From the NCBI GenBank assembly GCA_016700055.1, contig CP064997.1, forward strand, positions 2,542,001 to 2,606,000: a DNA stretch of 64,000 bases, in the 5' to 3' direction. Every line of letters starts with the position of its first letter. The stretch's first letter is position 1. Below are positions 56,181 through 64,000 of this stretch, one piece after another. The notes beneath the pieces were generated by a model that made no database searches, had not been told where the DNA came from, and saw nothing but the letters and a program-made list of their open reading frames with translations. The position numbers were made by a program, and so were the translations under genes. The stretch is from Actinomycetota bacterium. Its GTDB lineage: Bacteria > Actinomycetota > Acidimicrobiia > Acidimicrobiales > Ilumatobacteraceae.

Positions 56181-57119
56181 ATGACCGAACGTGACTCGCC
56201 GCGATGGCCTTCGATCCCAGTCGCCGGTTGGCAGGACACCCGAGACACCCTTCACCTGTACACCCAGGTCGTCGGCAAGATCCGCCTCGCCGACGAACCA
56301 CTCCTCAATCACTGGTGGAACACGACCCTGTACGTGAGCGCCACCGGTCTCACCACGTCGCTGATGCCGCACCCGACCGGGCCCGCGTTCCAGATCGACT
56401 TCGACTTCTGCGCCCACCGTCTCGACATCGTGACCGTCGACGGCGGCCGACGGTCACTGCCGCTCGAGGATCGACCGGTAGCCGACTTCTACCAGGCGGT
56501 GATGTCGATGCTCGACGAGCTCGGGCTGGCGACACCGATCTGGCCGGTGCCGGTCGAGATCGCCGACGCGATCCCGTTCGCCGACGACCGCACCCACGTC
56601 CGCTACGACCCCGACGCCGTGCACCGCTTCTGGCTCGCGCTGGTCGACATGCAGCGGGTGTTCGCCGCGTTCCGGAGGCGGTTCGTCGGCAAGGCCAGCC
56701 CTGTGCACCTGTTCTGGGGAGCGCTCGACCTCGCGTACACCCGCTTCTCCGGCCGCACCGCGCCAGCGCATCCGGGCGGCGTGCCGAACTGCGGACCCCA
56801 CGTGATGTGGGAGGCCTACTCGCACGAGGTCAGCAGCTGTGGCTACTGGCCCGGACCACCCGGCGAGGAAGGCATCTTCTACGCCTACGCGTACCCCGAG
56901 CCCCCCGGCTACCGCGACACCGTCGTCGAACCAGCCGGTGCGCGTTGGGACGATGATCTCGCCGAGTTCATCCTGCCCTACGAGCTCGTGCGGACCGCCG
57001 ATGACCCCGACGCGACCCTGCTCGCCTTCCTGCAGTCCACCTACGACGCCGCGGCCACGACCGCAGCCTGGGACCGGATAGCGCTCGACCGACCGAATGG
57101 AACTGATCTCCATGGCTGA
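56181..57119 (+). CDS. DUF5996 family protein
   Basis: A 312-residue protein with the DUF5996 pattern: WQDTRDTLHLYTQVVGKIRL, LNHWWNTTLYVSATGLTTSL, QIDFDFCAHRL, PVHLFWGALDLAYTRFSGR and WEAYSHEVSSCGYWPG. The family is found in many bacteria and has no known function; conserved Trp, His and Asp residues suggest an enzyme. It overlaps the UBP zinc-finger gene by eight bases. Confidence 0.85.
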   Translation: MTERDSPRWPSIPVAGWQDTRDTLHLYTQVVGKIRLADEPLLNHWWNTTLYVSATGLTTSLMPHPTGPAFQIDFDFCAHRLDIVTVDGGRRSLPLEDRPVADFYQAVMSMLDELGLATPIWPVPVEIADAIPFADDRTHVRYDPDAVHRFWLALVDMQRVFAAFRRRFVGKASPVHLFWGALDLAYTRFSGRTAPAHPGGVPNCGPHVMWEAYSHEVSSCGYWPGPPGEEGIFYAYAYPEPPGYRDTVVEPAGARWDDDLAEFILPYELVRTADDPDATLLAFLQSTYDAAATTAAWDRIALDRPNGTDLHG

Positions 57120-57408
57120 CACCTGCACCCACCTCGACACCATCACCGACGTCTCCCCATCCAGCAGCGGGTGCGAGGACTGTGAGCGCATCGGCGGCCG
57201 ATGGGTCCACCTCCGGCTGTGCATGGCCTGCGGGCACGTCGGCTGCTGCGACAACTCGCCGAACCGGCACGCCACCGCCCACTGGCACGACCACCCGGAC
57301 CACCCGCTGATCCGCTCATACGAACCGGGCGAGAACTGGTGGTGGTGCTACCCCGACGAACTGTTCTTCGAGATCGACGACGCACCTCCGTCGCCATCGC
57401 ACCCCTGA
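57112..57408 (+). CDS. UBP-type zinc finger protein
   Basis: A 98-residue protein, MADTCTHLDTITDVSPSSSG, with the ZnF-UBP ligands C-x2-C (CEDCERIGG), LRLCMACGHVGCCDNS and the H-x3-H region RHATAHWHDHPDHPL. Bacterial members are small stand-alone domains of unknown partner. The frame is open five codons further upstream. Its last 61 bases overlap the 3' end of the convergent TrmO-MOSC gene. Confidence 0.85.
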   Translation: MADTCTHLDTITDVSPSSSGCEDCERIGGRWVHLRLCMACGHVGCCDNSPNRHATAHWHDHPDHPLIRSYEPGENWWWCYPDELFFEIDDAPPSPSHP

Positions 57409-58427
57409 ACCAGCTTCACGATCTCGTCGCCCTGGCAGATGGTGCCGGGGAGCACGACCTTGGCGCAGATCCCGCGCAGCCGCTCGCCTCTGCCGACCTT
57501 GCCGTTGATCCACCGATGCGCGGCGAGGCCGAAGCGCTTCGTGAACTTGGAGCAGCCGGTGTGGGGCTTGGCCGTCACCTCGATGACCGCCGTGCCGATC
57601 TGGAGCCGCGTGCCGGCCGGCAGGTTGTCCGGCGACAGGTCGAGATCGACGAAGAGCTGGTCGCCGGCGAGCGGCACGCGCTCGTCGACTCCGGCGACCA
57701 GACGGGCGCAGCGCATGTTCATGATGTTGAGCTGGGCCTCGGGATCGGCCTTGCCGTCCTTCGCGCTGGAACTGCCCCGTACGAGCCAGTTGTCGCCGAG
57801 CAGGCCCTTCTCCACGTCGAGCTCGCCGACGTCGAGCACCTCGCGCTCGTTCGCCTTCGGCCGCCGCACGATCAGCTCGAGGCGACCGTGGTCGGCTGGG
57901 GAGCGGCGCACTTCGGTTAGCCAGGCTTCCGCGTCGGGCGTCGGGTGGGCGTCGTCGCCGGCTCGCCAATAGCTGGTCATCAGCTCTGAGGCCCACGCCG
58001 GTTGCACGACGTCGCCGCGTGGGGCGAACTCGGCGATGTAGGGCTTGATGTCGAGCACGGGGGTGCCGTCGATGGCGTCGAGGCCGCGTACCTCCACCAC
58101 GCCGTTGGGACGCACGGCCATCAGCTCGCACACCGTGGTCCCGATCCGGTTCGGGCGATCCTTGGCTCGCTGGGCGAGGATGCCGACCTCCGGCCACGAC
58201 GGGTTGCCGCGAGGGTGGCGAGCGTTGCGCTCGACGCCGTCGGGATTCACGCGGTCGAAGACGAACACCACCTCGACGTGCGAGAACGACCGCAGGTCGC
58301 GCGTGGCATCGGGGCCGAGCACGGCGGGATCGAGCTCGATGCGGCTGTCGACGCGGTCCCAGTCGTCGTCCACCGCCCCCGCCCGCTCGTTGCGAACCAC
58401 ACCGATGGGGGTCATCGCGATCTCCAC
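57348..58427 (-). CDS. TrmO (TsaA-like) - MOSC fusion protein
   Basis: A 359-residue fusion. Residues 1-145 match the TrmO/TsaA beta-barrel (IGVVRNERAGAVDDDWDRVD, SHVEVVFVFDRV, VRGLDAIDGTPVLDIKPYI), which in other bacteria methylates t6A37 in tRNA using SAM. Residues about 185-345 form a MOSC domain with the conserved Cys in PHTGCSKFTKRFG and the GERLRGICAKVVLPG segment, a sulfur/molybdenum-cofactor carrier fold. The residues after KLVQ overlap the convergent zinc-finger gene and may be a readthrough tail. Confidence 0.85.
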   Translation of the reverse strand: MEIAMTPIGVVRNERAGAVDDDWDRVDSRIELDPAVLGPDATRDLRSFSHVEVVFVFDRVNPDGVERNARHPRGNPSWPEVGILAQRAKDRPNRIGTTVCELMAVRPNGVVEVRGLDAIDGTPVLDIKPYIAEFAPRGDVVQPAWASELMTSYWRAGDDAHPTPDAEAWLTEVRRSPADHGRLELIVRRPKANEREVLDVGELDVEKGLLGDNWLVRGSSSAKDGKADPEAQLNIMNMRCARLVAGVDERVPLAGDQLFVDLDLSPDNLPAGTRLQIGTAVIEVTAKPHTGCSKFTKRFGLAAHRWINGKVGRGERLRGICAKVVLPGTICQGDEIVKLVQGCDGDGGASSISKNSSSG

Positions 58428-58463
58428 GACGTCAGTGTCGCGTGCCCGACCGCCGACGTGCGC

Positions 58464-59717
58464 TCAGTTTGCGCGCGACGGGTACGACTTCGCGGCAGTG
58501 TCGAGGTGGCGGTGGAGCATCGAGGCGATGTCGGCGCTGTCGGCGTCGGCCCCGTTGATGTAGCTCGAGCGGCGGCGGCGGAGGAGGTTGAGGCCGACCA
58601 CGAAGCAGCCGGGCGCGGCGGTGACCGCGCCGCCGTCGTGCACGATCCGCCCACGGCGGTCGAGCACCGGGAGGTCGAGCCACGGGTAGTCGGGCCGGTA
58701 CCCGGTGGCGAAGACGACGGTGCCGATGCCGGCCCGGGCCAGGTCGATCTCGAGCGCCGGCCTCCCTACCTCCGTGGGGCGGAAGCGCTCCGGCGGGCCG
58801 ACGTCGGCGCCGGTGCGGCGTGCCCACTCGTCGAGCCGGTCGAGCAGACGGTCCATCTTCAGATCGGCCAGCGCGCACGTGTTGGCCAACGCCCCGGAGA
58901 ACCGAGCGACGCCGTCCACGACGCCGGCGAACCTGCCTACAACCGCAACGCCCTGCTGGACGAGCGCGTTGACGTCGAGCGAGCGCCGCTCGGGCGAACC
59001 GATCAGCTGCGGCGACGGCAGGTGCCGGGCGCGCACGAGATCGTCGACCTCGTCGTGGCGCTCGTCGAGGATGCCGCCGGTGTCGGTCCACCAGAAGATG
59101 TCGCGCCCTCGGTAGGTGCGCGGCAGGCGCACGTGTTCGCCGGCGGCGAGCGTCACGGGTCGTCCGGACCGACGGATCTCGTCGGCGAGCTGCACACCCG
59201 TAGCCGACGCGCCGACGACGAGCACCCCGGCGTCGGGTAGCCAATCGGGCGAGCGGTAGCTCATCGCCGTGTGCACGCAGACCGAGGGTGGCACGGTCGC
59301 CGCCGATGCCGGCACGCTCGCCACGCTGCACGGCCCGGTGGCGATCACGACGGCGGCGCACGTCCACCGGTCGCGGTCGGTCGACACCTCGAACCCGCCC
59401 GCGTCCAACCGCACGCGGGTGACCGCCGTCGACGTGTGCACGGGAGCGACGATCTCGCCGGCGTACTCGTCGACGAACGCCGCCACCTCGCGGGAGCTCA
59501 TGAACCCGTCGGGCTGGCTGCCGGCGTAGGGCTTCCCGGGCAGCCGGGTCAGCCAGTTCGGCGTGAGCAGTCGCAGCGAGTCCCAGCGCTCGGTGCGCCA
59601 CGAGTTCGCCACCTCACCACGCTCGAGGACCACGTGGTCGATCGAGCGTTCGGTGAGGCGGCGACTCACGGCTAGGCCGGAGTGCCCGGCACCGATGACG
59701 ACGACGGTCGCGTGCAC
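58464..59717 (-). CDS. FAD/NAD(P)-dependent flavoprotein oxidoreductase
   Basis: A 417-residue flavoprotein. The FAD Rossmann motif is VVIGAGHSGLAVSRRLTERS, the second NAD(P) Rossmann motif VLVVGASATGVQLADEIRRS, and the C-terminal FATGYRPDYPWLDLP. It resembles group B monooxygenases and putative flavin-containing monooxygenases. It is the last gene of the OsmC/methyltransferase operon, 15 bases after the OsmC gene, so its substrate is probably a sulfur or peroxide compound (inference). Confidence 0.88.
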   Translation of the reverse strand: MHATVVVIGAGHSGLAVSRRLTERSIDHVVLERGEVANSWRTERWDSLRLLTPNWLTRLPGKPYAGSQPDGFMSSREVAAFVDEYAGEIVAPVHTSTAVTRVRLDAGGFEVSTDRDRWTCAAVVIATGPCSVASVPASAATVPPSVCVHTAMSYRSPDWLPDAGVLVVGASATGVQLADEIRRSGRPVTLAAGEHVRLPRTYRGRDIFWWTDTGGILDERHDEVDDLVRARHLPSPQLIGSPERRSLDVNALVQQGVAVVGRFAGVVDGVARFSGALANTCALADLKMDRLLDRLDEWARRTGADVGPPERFRPTEVGRPALEIDLARAGIGTVVFATGYRPDYPWLDLPVLDRRGRIVHDGGAVTAAPGCFVVGLNLLRRRRSSYINGADADSADIASMLHRHLDTAAKSYPSRAN

Positions 59718-59732
59718 TTCGGCCAGTGGTGG

Positions 59733-60293
59733 TCAGGCGACCGTGACGGTCACGTTGGTCGGGTTCGTGACGATGTCGAACACCGCGGACCGCTTCTGCG
59801 ACTGGGCAACGATCGCCTCGATCTCGGGGCGCGGGGCGTCGGCGCCGATCTCGAACCGGACGCGGACGTCGTCGAAGCCGTTGCGGACGGCGGGGTCGGC
59901 ACCCAGGATGCCGAGCACGTTCATGCTGCCCTCGATCGTGGCCGTGACCGATCGCAGCTGGATCTCGCGGTGCTGGGCGACCGCCGCGACACCCGCCGTG
60001 AGGCAGCCGGCCAGCCCCACGAGCACGTACTCGACGGGCGTCGCGCCCAGATCCTGGGAGGCAAAGCACTCGGGGTGGTCGACCTCGAACCGGTACTGCG
60101 TGCGGTGCTGCATGTCCTGGCCGAGGCCGGAGAAGCCGTCGACGATCGAGGTGCTGTGCGTGCCGTGCACCCACGAGCACGTCGCTCGCCAGTTGAAGGC
60201 GGCAGCCTCTGGCGCCTCGGTCAGCGCGGTGCGGGCGCCGAGCAGTGCGGCGGTGTTCACGCCGTTGTCGACGGGACGGTCGGTGATGGTCAT
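59733..60293 (-). CDS. OsmC family protein
   Basis: A 186-residue OsmC. The first half includes FNWRATCSWVHGTHSTSIVD and HPECFASQDLGATPVEYVLV. The catalytic Cys lies in GLAGCLTAGVAAVAQ. OsmC proteins reduce organic hydroperoxides through a peroxidatic and resolving Cys; only the GLAGC Cys is in a standard position, as in sulfur-transfer-type OsmC variants. The ATG overlaps the upstream methyltransferase stop (ATGA). The long frame further upstream is the methyltransferase DNA in a shadow phase. Confidence 0.88.
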   Translation of the reverse strand: MTITDRPVDNGVNTAALLGARTALTEAPEAAAFNWRATCSWVHGTHSTSIVDGFSGLGQDMQHRTQYRFEVDHPECFASQDLGATPVEYVLVGLAGCLTAGVAAVAQHREIQLRSVTATIEGSMNVLGILGADPAVRNGFDDVRVRFEIGADAPRPEIEAIVAQSQKRSAVFDIVTNPTNVTVTVA

Positions 60294-61141
60294 GTGTTGC
60301 TCCTTTGGTTGGTGTTGGTGTTGGAGATCCGTCGCCCTGAGGCGACGACGAACTCGCCGGGAACGCGGTAGCTGCCGTCGCGACAGCGGAACGCGGCGAT
60401 CGACTCCAGGTACTCGTCGGACACCTGCTGGCGAGTGGTGGGGTCGAACATGCCGTAGGCGAGTGCCACTGGTCCGCCGAGGAACGCCGCGCCCAGTGCT
60501 TCGGCGTGGTCGCGGTAGTCGAGCGGCACGTCGAGTCGGGTCTCGTTGACGTCGACGAACCCGGCCCGCTCGAGGAGGCCCGACAGCACGCCCGGTCCGC
60601 CGAGGGCGAAGAAGCGAGGGCATACGTCGCTCGTGACGCGAGCGTCGACGATGCCGAACAGGCCGGCCCACCCGCACCGGGACCGCTCGCCCCACACCGA
60701 GACCCCGACGCGCCCACCGGGGCGCACTGCTCGGTGCAGAGCGGCGACGGCGGCCGAGGGGTTCGCGAGGTACATCAAGCCGAGCGAGCAGAGGCCCACG
60801 TCGAACTGGCTGTCGACGTCGAGATCCTCGGCGTCACCGCAGGAAGCCTCCACGTTGTGGGCTCCGGCGGCGACGGCACGCGCCTCGGTGGCGGCGGCCA
60901 TCTTCGGTGAGAGGTCGGTCGCCAGCACGCGGCCTGCCGGACCCACGGCTGTCGCGATCGCCATGGTCAGCGCGCCGCTTCCGCAGGCGACGTCGATCAC
61001 GTCGTCGCCCGGGGCGAGCGACACGTCCTCCAGCAAGGCGTCCTGGGCGGGACGAAGCTGGCGCTGCCAGTACTGCTCGTAGCAGGCCGAGGCCCGGTCC
61101 CACCCTCGACGCTGGATCACGCGTTGCTGCCGGGCGTCCAT
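60290..61141 (-). CDS. class I SAM-dependent methyltransferase
   Basis: A 283-residue UbiE/COQ5-like methyltransferase. Motif I is DDVIDVACGSGALTMAIATA, followed by VLATDLSPKMAAATEARAVA and FDVGLCSLGLMYLANPSAAV. It is sandwiched between two OsmC genes with overlaps at both ends (TGATG upstream, ATGA downstream). It probably methylates a small molecule handled by the operon, for example a thiol or metalloid, but the substrate is not known. Confidence 0.88.
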   Translation of the reverse strand: MDARQQRVIQRRGWDRASACYEQYWQRQLRPAQDALLEDVSLAPGDDVIDVACGSGALTMAIATAVGPAGRVLATDLSPKMAAATEARAVAAGAHNVEASCGDAEDLDVDSQFDVGLCSLGLMYLANPSAAVAALHRAVRPGGRVGVSVWGERSRCGWAGLFGIVDARVTSDVCPRFFALGGPGVLSGLLERAGFVDVNETRLDVPLDYRDHAEALGAAFLGGPVALAYGMFDPTTRQQVSDEYLESIAAFRCRDGSYRVPGEFVVASGRRISNTNTNQRSNT

Positions 61142-61704
61142 CAGCGGGTGCCTTCCACGATCGAGAGCGACCGGACGGGGTGGTTGGCGCGACTGACCGC
61201 GTCGAGCATCGGGCTCAGCCGGTCGGCCTCGTCGACGAGCGCGACGACGTCCTCACGAGGAGCGTCGGAGGCGATCTCGACGTGGTAGCGGACGGCCAGG
61301 AACCCCGCCGGCTCGGCGGCGTCGGTGCGGAGCATGCCGGCGACAGCGGAGTCGGTCTCGACGACGACCCGGATCGACTGCACGGCGACGCCTCGCCGGG
61401 CGGCGCGCAGCAGGTAACCCATCGCCAGACAGCTGCCCAGCGCCGCCCGCATGAGCACACTCGGTGAGGGACCGGTGCCGGTGCCGCCGAGGCCGGCGGG
61501 CAGGTCGCAGTCCACGGCGAACCCGTGCTCCTCGCTGCGGCACCGCACCCCGTCGACGAGCGTCGTCTCCGACGACTGGGTGGCGCGACCGAAGCCGGGT
61601 CTCGATGCGAGCGCCGACTCCAGCCGGACGAGCGCGCCGTTGATGCGGCTTGTGTCGTCGTCACGGCCGGGTGCGACCGGCGGCTCGGTGATGTGATCGG
61701 TCAT
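61141..61704 (-). CDS. OsmC family protein, first gene of the operon
   Basis: A 187-residue OsmC-type protein starting MTDHITEPPVAPGRDDDTSR. Its Cys lies in LMRAALGSCLAMGYLLRAAR, with CDLPAGLGGTGTGPSPSVL before and a C-terminal FLAVRYHVEIASDAP and RANHPVRSLSIVEGT. This is the second, more divergent OsmC paralogue in the operon. The ATG at 61704 is chosen; nested palindromes lie 70-110 bases upstream. Confidence 0.82.
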   Translation of the reverse strand: MTDHITEPPVAPGRDDDTSRINGALVRLESALASRPGFGRATQSSETTLVDGVRCRSEEHGFAVDCDLPAGLGGTGTGPSPSVLMRAALGSCLAMGYLLRAARRGVAVQSIRVVVETDSAVAGMLRTDAAEPAGFLAVRYHVEIASDAPREDVVALVDEADRLSPMLDAVSRANHPVRSLSIVEGTR

Positions 61705-61771
61705 GGGCCGATGGTGAAGGCACGCGAGCACTGCGTCATCGGGCTCACGCCGCGTCGCCGCCCTGCAACTG

Positions 61772-61815
61772 CCTCAGATCGGGATCTGAGGTACCTCACG
61801 GATCATCTGAGGTAC
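61772..61815. promoter_or_regulatory. nested palindromic operator between the OsmC operon and the AAA regulator
   Basis: CCTCAGATC-GG-GATCTGAGG (61772-61791) is a perfect 9-bp inverted repeat. It overlaps TGAGGTACCTCA (61787-61798), a perfect 12-bp palindrome. TCTGAGGTAC recurs at 61806-61815. The array sits in the divergent gap and is probably bound by one regulator controlling both sides. Confidence 0.65.
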
Positions 61816-61873
61816 GGCGCCCGATGCAGGTCGGGCCTGTCGGTCGGCACGATCCGCTGCGATGATGCGAGTG

Positions 61874-64000
61874 ATGGCCAGGCGTGTCTCGAGCGACAGG
61901 CTCGTCGGGCGGGGCGAGGAGATGAGAGTGGGCCGGTTGACGGTCGACGCCCTGCTGGCCAGCGACCCTGCGCGACGCACTCCGCTCCTGCTCATCACCG
62001 GCGAGGCCGGCATCGGCAAGAGCCGCCTGCTCGAGGAAGTGCTCGAAGACGCGCGAGGGCGAGGCGTGCTGGCGGTGCTCGGCCGTTGCCTCGAGCACGG
62101 AGGTGAGGTGCGGCCGCTGAACGCAGTCGCCGAGATCCTGGCCGAGCTGGTGCCGATCGCCGCCTCCCTAGGGGTCTCGGTCGACCCGGAGCTCGCTCCA
62201 CTCGTGAGCGGAGCGCGCGCCGGGGAGACGACGGCGCTGTCGCAGCGTCCGGCGCTCCTCGACGGGCAGGTGCGGACGCTGCTGCGCGACGTGTCGGAAC
62301 GTCAGCCGCTCGCGGTCGCCATCGAGGACCTGCACTGGGCAGACCAGACGACGCGCGAGCTCCTCGTGTCGTTGCTGCGGGCGCGTGGGCTCGAAAGGGT
62401 GTTGCTGGTCGCCACCTACCGCAACGACGAGCTGCACCGCCGCCATCCTCTGCTTCCGCTTCTCGCCGAGATCGAGCGCAGCGTCCGCTGTGAGCGCATC
62501 GACCTCACCCCTCTCCCCGAGAGCGAGGTCACCGAGTTGGCGCGGGCGATCGTTGGCGACCAGGTGACCGAAGCTGCCGGTCGTGAGCTGTCGCGCCGCT
62601 GTGGCGGCAACCCCTTCTACGCCGAGGAGATCCTGGCGGCCGGAGCCGGCGGCGCGGGGTTGTCCGCCGGCTTGCGCCACGTGGTGCTGGCCCGCAGCCA
62701 GGCGCTCGGCGCCGACGCCGCCCGCTGCCTGCAAGCCGCCTCGACGCTGGCCGCACCGATCGACGCGGCCGTGCTGCGTTCCACGCTCGACCTCGACGAC
62801 GAGCGCTACCTCACGGCACTCGACGAGCTGTTCCGGGAGCGCTTCCTCGTCGACACGCCATCGGGCTTGCGGTTCCGGCACGACCTCGTGCGGGAGGTGT
62901 TCCTCGACGAGTTGCTGCCGGGGGAGCGCACGGCGCTGTTCGCCCGGGCGGCGGACGCGCTCGATCGACATCAACCACGACGGCTCGGCGAGATCGCCCG
63001 CCTGCGGCACGCCGCGGTGCAGCTCGACGAGGCGTTGCGGGCATCGATGGCGGCCGCCGAGTCGGCCGAGGCGATCGGAGCGATGGCGGAGGCGAGCGAG
63101 TGCTACCGCCGGGCGCTCGACATCTGGCACCGCGTCGAGCGGGCCGCCGAGATCACGTCGTGCTCACACAAGCAGCTGCTGCGCCGCGCCGCGCGCGCCG
63201 CCGACAAGTCGCGGGACTTCGACCAAGCGGTCGAGCTCGCCCGGATGGCCGCAGATGCGGCTGCGCAGGGCGACGATCCCTACGACGAAGGGGCGATCCT
63301 CTACGAGCTCGCCCAGTACATGTGGAACGCCAGTGCGCCGGGTCTCGACGACGTGATCGACCGGGCGCTCGCGGTGCTCCCGGTCGACCCTCCGTCGGTC
63401 GAGCGGGCTCGGATGGAGATCCGGCGTGCCAACCGTCTGCGTCTCCGGGGTGAGGTGGGCGAGGCTGCCGTGCTGCTTCGCCGAGCGGCCAACGCGGGCC
63501 GCCTGCTGGGAGATGCCGGCGTGGAGGCCGATGCGCGCTCGACGCTGGTGTACGAAGCCGCTGTGTTCGGTGACGAGCACGCGCTTGCGGAGGTGTACGC
63601 GTCGTGGGACCTCGCGTTGAGCCACGATGTGGGTGACATCGCCGCCAAGATCGCCGTGAACCTCACGAACGCGCTCGTGTTCATGGGCCGGTATGCGGAG
63701 TGCGCCGAGGTGTGCGAGCGCGGTGTGGGCATCGCCGAGCGGCACGGCCTGATGGCGCTGCATGGCTTGCTCACCCAGGGCAACGGGCTCCAGGCGCTGG
63801 AGCCCCTGGGGCGATGGGAGCACGCCGAACGGGTGGTCGACGACATCACCCGCCGCCACGGCGCCGAGAGCGTCCACCGCTGGGCCTCGGCGCTCGTCGG
63901 TTGGCAGCAGATCGAGGTCAACCGCGGCGACTACTCCTCGGCCGCCCGCGGATACCTCCGCGGCTTCGAGCTGCAGTCGTCGGGCTACTACGCCGGAGAC
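61874..64000 (+). CDS. large AAA ATPase transcriptional regulator (3' end beyond window)
   Basis: At least 709 residues from ATG 61874, open to the window end. Walker A is LLITGEAGIGKSRLLEEVL (near residues 35-53), Walker B LAVAIEDLHWADQTTRELL, then VATYRNDELHRRHPLLPLL and a RCGGNPFYAEEIL motif. These are the signature of the ATPase module of LuxR/LAL- or MalT-type regulators. The tetratricopeptide-like helical region follows from about residue 380. A C-terminal LuxR HTH is expected but lies outside the window. It is divergent from the OsmC operon and is its likely regulator. Confidence 0.88.
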   Translation, partial: MARRVSSDRLVGRGEEMRVGRLTVDALLASDPARRTPLLLITGEAGIGKSRLLEEVLEDARGRGVLAVLGRCLEHGGEVRPLNAVAEILAELVPIAASLGVSVDPELAPLVSGARAGETTALSQRPALLDGQVRTLLRDVSERQPLAVAIEDLHWADQTTRELLVSLLRARGLERVLLVATYRNDELHRRHPLLPLLAEIERSVRCERIDLTPLPESEVTELARAIVGDQVTEAAGRELSRRCGGNPFYAEEILAAGAGGAGLSAGLRHVVLARSQALGADAARCLQAASTLAAPIDAAVLRSTLDLDDERYLTALDELFRERFLVDTPSGLRFRHDLVREVFLDELLPGERTALFARAADALDRHQPRRLGEIARLRHAAVQLDEALRASMAAAESAEAIGAMAEASECYRRALDIWHRVERAAEITSCSHKQLLRRAARAADKSRDFDQAVELARMAADAAAQGDDPYDEGAILYELAQYMWNASAPGLDDVIDRALAVLPVDPPSVERARMEIRRANRLRLRGEVGEAAVLLRRAANAGRLLGDAGVEADARSTLVYEAAVFGDEHALAEVYASWDLALSHDVGDIAAKIAVNLTNALVFMGRYAECAEVCERGVGIAERHGLMALHGLLTQGNGLQALEPLGRWEHAERVVDDITRRHGAESVHRWASALVGWQQIEVNRGDYSSAARGYLRGFELQSSGYYAGD

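Noticed and set aside
55493..56248. N-terminal extension of ACR3 into arsI DNA
   Set aside because: The extension is Arg/Pro-rich and overlaps arsI in another phase; ACR3 families start near 55492.

Overview
The window looks like a chromosome segment of a high-GC actinobacterium, most likely an Acidimicrobiia (Ilumatobacter-like) lineage. The evidence is the very high third-position GC, cofD for coenzyme F420, an F420/FMN PPOX-fold protein, TetR-controlled acyl-CoA catabolism, a SARP/BTAD regulator, and a 28-residue protein matching the actinobacterial ribosomal protein bL37. The taxon is inferred from gene content; there is no rRNA in the window.

Region 1 (1-13.7 kb) is core and catabolic: a DUF2252 kinase-like gene cut by the window edge, a HAD phosphatase, rsmI, DUF192, infA (TTG start), a DUF2786/metallohydrolase pair, and a tightly packed minus-strand operon (acyl-CoA dehydrogenase, nitroreductase, SCP-type thiolase, acyl-CoA ligase, cofD). 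A TetR, an extradiol dioxygenase and an F420/FMN protein run the other way. Together they suggest degradation of a ring compound or steroid.

Region 2 (13.7-23.7 kb) holds a leaderless TacAT-like toxin-antitoxin (TA) pair, a DUF4143 ATPase with four 23-bp-period repeats upstream, ychF, a PHP phosphoesterase, a TRIC-type channel, bL37, a prolyl oligopeptidase, a RecB-like nuclease and tRNA-Leu(UAA).

Region 3 (23.7-28.6 kb), just after the tRNA, is a graveyard of small accessory genes: a HIT-protein fragment, a Doc/RHH/HigB in-frame chimera, an orphan XRE antitoxin, a TetR with a hemerythrin-SRPBCC partner, a truncated sigma-like gene and an intact HepT-MntA pair.

Region 4 (28.8-38.0 kb) encodes one giant SARP-pseudokinase-STAND-WD40 regulator, split by a frameshift, followed by a row of secreted or lipoprotein beta-propellers.

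Region 5 (38.2-51.4 kb) is the strongest candidate for an unusual system: five co-directional genes for a SNF2 helicase with DUF3883, a DUF1156 DNA methyltransferase, a DUF499 ATPase with an N-terminal HEPN-like domain, a second HhH-SNF2 helicase, and a PD-(D/E)XK nuclease-like protein. This is a helicase-methylase-ATPase anti-phage architecture with an added helicase-nuclease pair.

Region 6 (51.4-64 kb) contains a GNAT, a methyltransferase, a leaderless VapBC-type pair, an arsenic cluster (DUF2703, ACR3, ArsI) under two ArsR-type operators but with no arsR in the window, a DUF5996/UBP-zinc-finger pair, a TrmO-MOSC fusion, and an OsmC/methyltransferase/OsmC/flavoprotein operon. That operon is divergent from a large AAA regulator (cut by the window end) across nested palindromes.
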